Positions 63,471 to 64,000 of a stretch of DNA of 64,000 nucleotides are shown piece after piece. This DNA comes from Rheinheimera sp. MM224. GTDB taxonomy: Bacteria; Pseudomonadota; Gammaproteobacteria; Enterobacterales; Alteromonadaceae. The stretch lies in contig NZ_OX352320.1 in the NCBI RefSeq assembly GCF_947090785.1, forward strand, positions 1,364,001 through 1,428,000, written 5' to 3'. The translations under genes were made by a program, and so were the position numbers. The notes under the pieces were generated by a model. That model was given only the letters and a program-made list of their open reading frames with translations. It was not told where the DNA came from and searched no databases. Each line of letters starts with the position of its first letter. Position 1 is the first letter of the stretch.

Positions 63471-64000
63471 ATGAATATCGCTATTATTGGTGCATCAGGT
63501 TTTATTGGTTCAGCGTTGACAACAGAAGCTTTAAGTCGGGGTCATCATGTCAAAGCTTTGGTCAGTCGCCCAGAGCGCCTGGAATTAGCCGTAGGTTTAA
63601 CTGCTTATAAAGTAGATGTTTTAGACACTGCAGGTCTGACTTTGGCCCTGGCCGGAGTAGATCTGGTGCTGAGTGCTTTTAGTGGTCATAAAGAGTCTGA
63701 TGTGGCTTCTTATTATGTGCAGGGCTTTCAGTCGATTTTAGCTGCCAGTACAGAGGCTAAAGTACCACGTTTATTGGTGGTGGGGGGCGCAGCTTCGCTT
63801 GAATATGCACCGGGTCAGATGTTGTTGAATAGTCCGGATTTCCCGACCGCTTATCTGGGCTCGGCACAAGGGGCTTATCAGGCTTTGCAAATGCTAAAAG
63901 CTCAAACTCAGCAAGATTGGAGTTACTTATCGCCTGCTGCTGAAATTTTTCCGGGTGAAAAGACAGGTCAGTTCCGTCTGGGGCAGGATCAACTGCTGAC
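63471..64000 (+). CDS. NAD(P)H-binding protein, SDR-like (3' end outside window)
   Basis: About 176 residues are visible, and the gene runs off the right edge. The start at 63471 has TGGAGAAGATGGT upstream. MNIAIIGASGFIGSAL is the atypical short-chain dehydrogenase Rossmann motif (GASGFIG), and VPRLLVVGGAASLEYAPG continues the NmrA/NAD(P)H-binding pattern. These proteins are often controlled by a divergent LysR or MarR gene and respond to quinones or redox stress. Function cannot be fixed. Confidence 0.88.
   Translation, partial: MNIAIIGASGFIGSALTTEALSRGHHVKALVSRPERLELAVGLTAYKVDVLDTAGLTLALAGVDLVLSAFSGHKESDVASYYVQGFQSILAASTEAKVPRLLVVGGAASLEYAPGQMLLNSPDFPTAYLGSAQGAYQALQMLKAQTQQDWSYLSPAAEIFPGEKTGQFRLGQDQLL

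Noticed and set aside
1..64000. tRNA or rRNA genes, CRISPR arrays, prophage or transposase genes
   Set aside because: None was seen: no cloverleaf-like segments, regular spacer arrays, integrases or transposases in either strand.

Overview
This 64 kb window is chromosomal DNA of a free-living, aerobic, Gram-negative gammaproteobacterium. TonB-dependent receptors, Tat and Sec exported enzymes, OmpA-like proteins, YggL, DUF1090 and GlsB-type proteins, AT-leaning intergenic DNA and short bacterial operons together suggest an aquatic Alteromonadales/Chromatiaceae-type organism such as Rheinheimera. The genus is my inference from gene content, not a computed placement. I found no rRNA, tRNA, CRISPR array, integrase or insertion sequence.

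Layout. 1-13 kb: a truncated regulator, a delta-class carbonic anhydrase, an XRE-cupin regulator in an overlapping operon with the AzlC/AzlD amino-acid exporter, gamma-glutamyltransferase, a decayed MarR gene, a secreted CXXCH haem protein, a PAS protein followed by a CheB-CheR-PAS fusion, and an exported amidohydrolase. 13-27 kb: a TonB receptor, an RND efflux pair, a binding-protein/AraC operon overlapping a LysE exporter, small membrane and stress proteins, and a necrosis-inducing-like (NPP1) secreted protein. 27-40 kb: a TonB receptor with an exported metallophosphoesterase, a five-gene operon (dienelactone hydrolase, cupin, NudK, DUF3224, cupin) followed by an AraC-GyrI regulator, a second amidohydrolase and a short CstA transporter.

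40-49 kb is the most unusual part: six leftward genes, tightly spaced, encoding an alpha/beta hydrolase, an acetoacetate-decarboxylase-like protein, a patatin, a cholesterol-oxidase-like GMC flavoprotein, a metallophosphoesterase and a CHAT (caspase-like) protease. It joins four lipid or small-molecule enzymes to a phosphoesterase and a protease. I propose it as the best candidate for an undescribed system.

50-56 kb is a cell-surface cluster: two paralogous OmpA-type proteins flank a lipoprotein with eight Ig-like repeats and a C-terminal ice-binding (DUF3494) domain. The first ompA-like gene and the lipoprotein gene share a gap-free leader with a hairpin that keeps pairing through sequence changes, which suggests a shared RNA or DNA regulatory element. 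56-64 kb: a Blc-type lipocalin, a FecA-like receptor, two LysR regulators divergent from their likely targets (an exported DJ-1/PfpI protein and a truncated NAD(P)-binding protein), an orphan binding protein, and a ~200 bp intergenic element made of nested inverted repeats.
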